From an uncultured Clostridia bacterium (GTDB lineage Bacteria; Bacillota; Clostridia; Christensenellales; Pumilibacteraceae): a stretch of 7,205 nt of DNA. This document shows, in pieces, positions 5,223 through 7,205 of the stretch; the stretch's first letter is position 1; every line of letters begins with the position of its first letter. The stretch lies in assembly GCA_934277845.1 (NCBI GenBank), contig CAKQVV010000080.1:1-7205 (forward strand), in the 5' to 3' direction. The notes under the pieces are model-generated. The model saw only the letters and a list, made by a program, of their open reading frames with translations, made no database searches and was not told the origin of the DNA. The translations under genes were made by a program, and so were the position numbers.

Positions 5223-5543
5223 ATGCCGTTTAAGTCACGATACAATGCAGATTTCACCGGAAAAGTGAATTATGGGCACAAGGTAGTAGTGTCTATCATT
5301 TCGCTTGCCGCACAGGAGATCCGCGGTGTAGCCGGGCTTCAAGGTAAGCGAATCCGCACCGAAACTACCGGTGACACGATCAATATCGATGTTTACATCG
5401 ACGTGATTATCGGTTTTTCGTGCGCAGAGGTTGCGTATCGTGTTCAGGAGAACGTCAAACGCAGCGTCGAAAGTATGACGAATCTTAAAACGGGAACGGT
5501 AAACGTAAACGTTTTGGGTGTTTGTTTCGACGAAACGGTATAA
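5223..5543 (+). CDS. Asp23/Gls24 family protein (YqhY-like)
   Basis: This 106-residue protein belongs to the Asp23/Gls24 (DUF322) family. Visible features are the N-terminal GKVNYGHKVVVSIISLAAQEIRGVAGL region (about residues 13-39) and the alternating strand DTINIDVYIDVIIGF (about 51-65). The C-terminal helix-strand VAYRVQENVKRSVESMTNLKTGTVNVNVLGVCF (about 70-102) matches the family pattern VQ..VK..VE.MTGL....VNV.V. Family members are small cytoplasmic or membrane-associated proteins; Asp23 of Staphylococcus is linked to cell-envelope stress. YqhY of B. subtilis is encoded beside accBC and nusB and has been connected to control of acetyl-CoA carboxylase. Here accB and accC are absent, so that link cannot be assumed. 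The start ATG 5223 is chosen from its ribosome binding site. It is the first gene after the sigma-A promoter, 76 bases ahead of nusB. Confidence 0.93.
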   Translation: MPFKSRYNADFTGKVNYGHKVVVSIISLAAQEIRGVAGLQGKRIRTETTGDTINIDVYIDVIIGFSCAEVAYRVQENVKRSVESMTNLKTGTVNVNVLGVCFDETV

Positions 5544-5552
5544 ACCGGTTTA
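5541..5552 (+). repeat. Perfect 12-base palindrome over the Asp23 stop codon
   Basis: TAAACCGGTTTA at 5541-5552 is a perfect inverted repeat and starts with the stop codon itself. With no loop it cannot form a stable hairpin as written. It is more plausible as a protein-binding half-site pair or as chance. Its AACCG arm (5543-5547) could also pair with CGGTT at 5600-5604 downstream. Confidence 0.4.
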
Positions 5553-5563
5553 AGAATAATTAT

Positions 5564-5603
5564 GCCGAACGGTTTCCCGTATTTTTCGGGAAACCTTATC
5601 GGT
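5564..5603 (+). promoter_or_regulatory. Intercistronic stem-loop between the Asp23 gene and nusB
   Basis: GGTTTCCCG at 5571-5579 pairs perfectly with CGGGAAACC at 5587-5595 around a 7-base T-rich loop. An outer helix of CCGA 5565-5568 with TCGG 5599-5602 (plus a G-T pair at 5564/5603) extends it across a small internal loop. There is no T run after the stem, so it is not a normal terminator. It ends seven bases before the nusB ribosome binding site GGAG at 5611-5614. Likely roles are mRNA processing, differential stability or tuning of nusB translation; the choice is open. Confidence 0.7.
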
Positions 5604-5619
5604 TGTTTACGGAGCCAAC

Positions 5620-6039
5620 ATGAGAAAGACTGCAAGAGAGAACGCATTCAAGTTTACATTTGAGCAACTTATTAACGGAACTGAAAACGAAATTACTTAC
5701 AACGCGCTTACTTCGGATTTAAATGACGAGGACAAGCAGTTTTTCGATACGCTTATAAACGGAGTGACAAACGAAAAAGGTTTTTTGTCCAAGACGATTG
5801 CGGGATATGCGCGCGGTTTTGCGCTCGAGCGTATTTATAAGATCGATTTGGCGATAATTCTTATTGCGTCATACGAGATTTTATTTTTACCCGACGTTCC
5901 CGACAAAGTTTCGGTAAACGAAGCCGTGGAACTGGCGAAGATATATTCTACAGATAACAGTCCTGTTTTTATCAACGGTATTCTGGCTTCCGTCATCAAG
6001 GAAAAGGAGAACATCTTAAATGAGCGCAACGAGGATTGA
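5620..6039 (+). CDS. nusB: Transcription antitermination protein NusB
   Basis: This 139-residue protein has the usual NusB length. The N-terminal RKTARENAFKFTFEQL (residues 2-17) is the conserved arginine-rich first helix that contacts boxA RNA. The C-terminal half carries ERIYKIDLAIILIASYEIL (about 70-88), VPDKVSVNEAVELAKIYS (about 93-110) and VFINGIL (about 116-122), which are the family hallmarks. With NusE (ribosomal protein S10), NusB binds boxA in rRNA leaders and takes part in processive antitermination of rRNA operons. ATG 5620 has GGAG five bases upstream and follows a stem-loop. The last 20 bases overlap folD, whose ribosome binding site lies inside nusB. Placement after a YqhY-type gene and before folD is the same as in B. 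subtilis. Confidence 0.95.
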   Translation: MRKTARENAFKFTFEQLINGTENEITYNALTSDLNDEDKQFFDTLINGVTNEKGFLSKTIAGYARGFALERIYKIDLAIILIASYEILFLPDVPDKVSVNEAVELAKIYSTDNSPVFINGILASVIKEKENILNERNED

Positions 6040-6874
6040 CGGAAAACTTCTGGCGGGAAAACTGCGCGAAGAAGTGAAAATCGACGTCGAAAAGTTTGAA
6101 CGTGAGTATGGCAGAAAAATCGGACTTGCCGTCATACTTGCCGGCGAAAATCCCGCGAGCAAGATCTACGTTCGCAATAAAATAGCCGCTTGTGAAGAAA
6201 CCGGCGTAAAATCAATGGAGTATTATCTGCCTGATTCAGTCACTACCGAAGAGTTGACAGAACTCGTTGAAACGCTTAATCATGACGAGTGTGTCGACGG
6301 ATTGCTTGTTCAGTTGCCGCTTCCTGCCGGCGTGGACGAAAAGGCTGTTCTCGGTGCGGTTGCGCCCGAAAAGGATGTAGACGGTTTTCACGCCGTGAAC
6401 GCAGGAAACCTTTTGCTTGGCAACCCTTGTCTTGCCGCATGCACTCCGTCCGGTGTGATGGAGTTGATAAAGAGTACGGGAACCGTGATTGCCGGGAAAC
6501 ATGCCGTGGTTGTCGGCAGAAGCAATATCGTCGGAAAACCTGTCGCGATTATGCTTCTTGCCGAAAACGCGACCGTAACCGTGTGTCACTCGAGAACGCA
6601 AAACCTTGCCGACTATACTCGCGAGGCAGATATTCTTGTCGTTGCAATAGGGAAGAAAGAGTTTATCACCGGTGACATGATCAAGCCGGGTGCGGTGGTT
6701 ATCGACGTCGGTATGAATCGTGAGAACAAAAAACTTTACGGTGACGTGGAATACGCTACGGCGTCGGAAAAGGCTGCGTTTATTACGCCGGTGCCGGGCG
6801 GCGTCGGTCCCATGACGATCACCATGCTGTTAAAAAATACCGTCAAGGCGGCTTATTTTGGAAAGAAGCAATAG
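6020..6874 (+). CDS. folD: Bifunctional methylenetetrahydrofolate dehydrogenase/cyclohydrolase
   Basis: This complete 284-residue FolD (family about 280-290) oxidises 5,10-methylene-tetrahydrofolate to the methenyl form with NAD(P)+ and hydrolyses that to 10-formyl-tetrahydrofolate, feeding purine synthesis and formyl-Met-tRNA. The catalytic pieces are present at E. coli numbering: Y50 and K54 in the SKIYVRNK motif, Q98 in DGLLVQLPLP (93-102) and D121 in PEKDVDGFH. The Rossmann domain shows VVVGRSNIVGKP (163-174) for the dinucleotide. The C-terminal signature PGGVGPMT is at 259-266. ATG 6020 has AAGGAG at 6004-6009, ten bases upstream within nusB, and the genes overlap by 20 bases, consistent with co-translation. 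Cofactor preference (NAD or NADP) cannot be told safely from the sequence alone. Confidence 0.97.
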   Translation: MSATRIDGKLLAGKLREEVKIDVEKFEREYGRKIGLAVILAGENPASKIYVRNKIAACEETGVKSMEYYLPDSVTTEELTELVETLNHDECVDGLLVQLPLPAGVDEKAVLGAVAPEKDVDGFHAVNAGNLLLGNPCLAACTPSGVMELIKSTGTVIAGKHAVVVGRSNIVGKPVAIMLLAENATVTVCHSRTQNLADYTREADILVVAIGKKEFITGDMIKPGAVVIDVGMNRENKKLYGDVEYATASEKAAFITPVPGGVGPMTITMLLKNTVKAAYFGKKQ

Positions 6875-7205
6875 ACTTTCGGTCACACAACTCAATAATT
6901 ATATCAAAGGTGTTTTCGATGACGAGTTGATATTAAAAAACATCGCAGTAGTCGGCGAAGTTTATGAATGTAAGAATTCCGGCGGCAATTTATTTTTTAC
7001 ACTTAAAGATGATGACAGTATATTAAGATGCGTTCGTTTCGGCGGAGGATTTGTGCCGTCGATCGGCACTACGGTTACCGTGGTCGGCTCGGTTGATTAT
7101 TACGCAAAAGGTAATCGTATATCTTTTCGGACAAAGAACATCGAACCGTACGGCGAAGGAACTCTTAAACGAAAGATCAAAGAACTTCATGACAAACTGC
7201 AAGCC
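6858..7205 (+). CDS. xseA: Exodeoxyribonuclease VII large subunit, N-terminal part (partial)
   Basis: An open frame of 116 codons reaches the window end without a stop. Its N terminus, LSVTQLNNYIKGVFDDE (residues 7-23), followed by NIAVVGEVYECKNSGGNLFFTLKD (28-51), is the hallmark of the XseA OB-fold (nucleic-acid-binding) domain. Residues 52-116 continue that domain (RCVRFGGGFVPSIGTTVTVVGSVDYY) and enter the linker. With XseB, XseA forms exonuclease VII, which degrades single-stranded DNA in both directions to short oligonucleotides. The start is TTG 6858, the only usual start codon in frame after the upstream stop at 6831. It overlaps folD by 17 bases, with a weak AAGG at 6845-6848. The nuclease domain and the coiled-coil tail are outside the window; xseB is normally the next gene. 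Confidence 0.93.
   Translation, partial: MERSNRLSVTQLNNYIKGVFDDELILKNIAVVGEVYECKNSGGNLFFTLKDDDSILRCVRFGGGFVPSIGTTVTVVGSVDYYAKGNRISFRTKNIEPYGEGTLKRKIKELHDKLQA

Noticed and set aside
6236..6675. Two frames inside folD (121 codons on -, 128 codons on +), the latter very rich in Arg and Cys.
   Set aside because: Extreme composition and full overlap with a motif-complete folD show that they are not genes.
1..7205. Looked for CRISPR arrays, insertion sequences, tRNA or rRNA genes, phage or defence genes and attachment sites.
   Set aside because: No repeat-spacer pattern, terminal inverted repeats, transposase motifs or RNA-gene signatures were seen. Every long stretch is covered by a known housekeeping or sporulation gene.

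Overview
The window is a stretch of bacterial chromosome that reads as an endospore-forming member of the Bacillota. It carries the complete eight-gene spoIIIA operon, in the conserved order efp, spoIIIAA to spoIIIAH, a yqhY-type Asp23 gene, nusB, folD and xseA. Most Bacillota spore formers keep this neighbourhood. The small SpoIIIA proteins, the moderate GC content with many CpG-containing codons, and the absence of accB and accC between spoIIIAH and the Asp23 gene suggest a clostridial lineage rather than Bacillus. That placement is inference, and I cannot name the genus.

Layout: positions 2-115 are the last 37 codons of efp (elongation factor P). A gap of about 230 bases follows, with a strong intrinsic terminator at 223-255 and a weak candidate sporulation promoter just downstream. 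The spoIIIA operon runs from 347 to 5106 with almost no space between genes. Several start codons touch or overlap the preceding stop, so translational coupling is likely. SpoIIIAA is the ATPase, SpoIIIAB to SpoIIIAF are membrane or membrane-anchored parts, and SpoIIIAG and SpoIIIAH have one membrane span and a soluble ring-building domain. Together with SpoIIQ in the forespore, these proteins build the mother-cell side of the channel that keeps the engulfed forespore active.

A near-consensus vegetative promoter (TTGAAA, 17-base spacer, TATAAT with an extended TG) lies at 5116-5144, in the 116-base gap between spoIIIAH and the Asp23 gene. It should start a separate housekeeping unit made of the Asp23-family gene, nusB, folD and the first 116 codons of xseA, which runs off the window end. 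No intrinsic terminator is visible between spoIIIAH and this promoter, so sporulation transcripts may also read into the housekeeping genes. The RNA from the promoter would begin almost directly with a stem-loop. A second, larger stem-loop lies between the Asp23 gene and nusB.

I found no mobile element, CRISPR array, RNA gene, phage gene or defence gene, and no gene of unknown family. All complete genes are intact. The points worth a second look are regulatory (the Asp23 leader, the intercistronic hairpin, promoter decoupling) plus a small acidic repeat in SpoIIIAE. I did not find evidence of an undescribed system.
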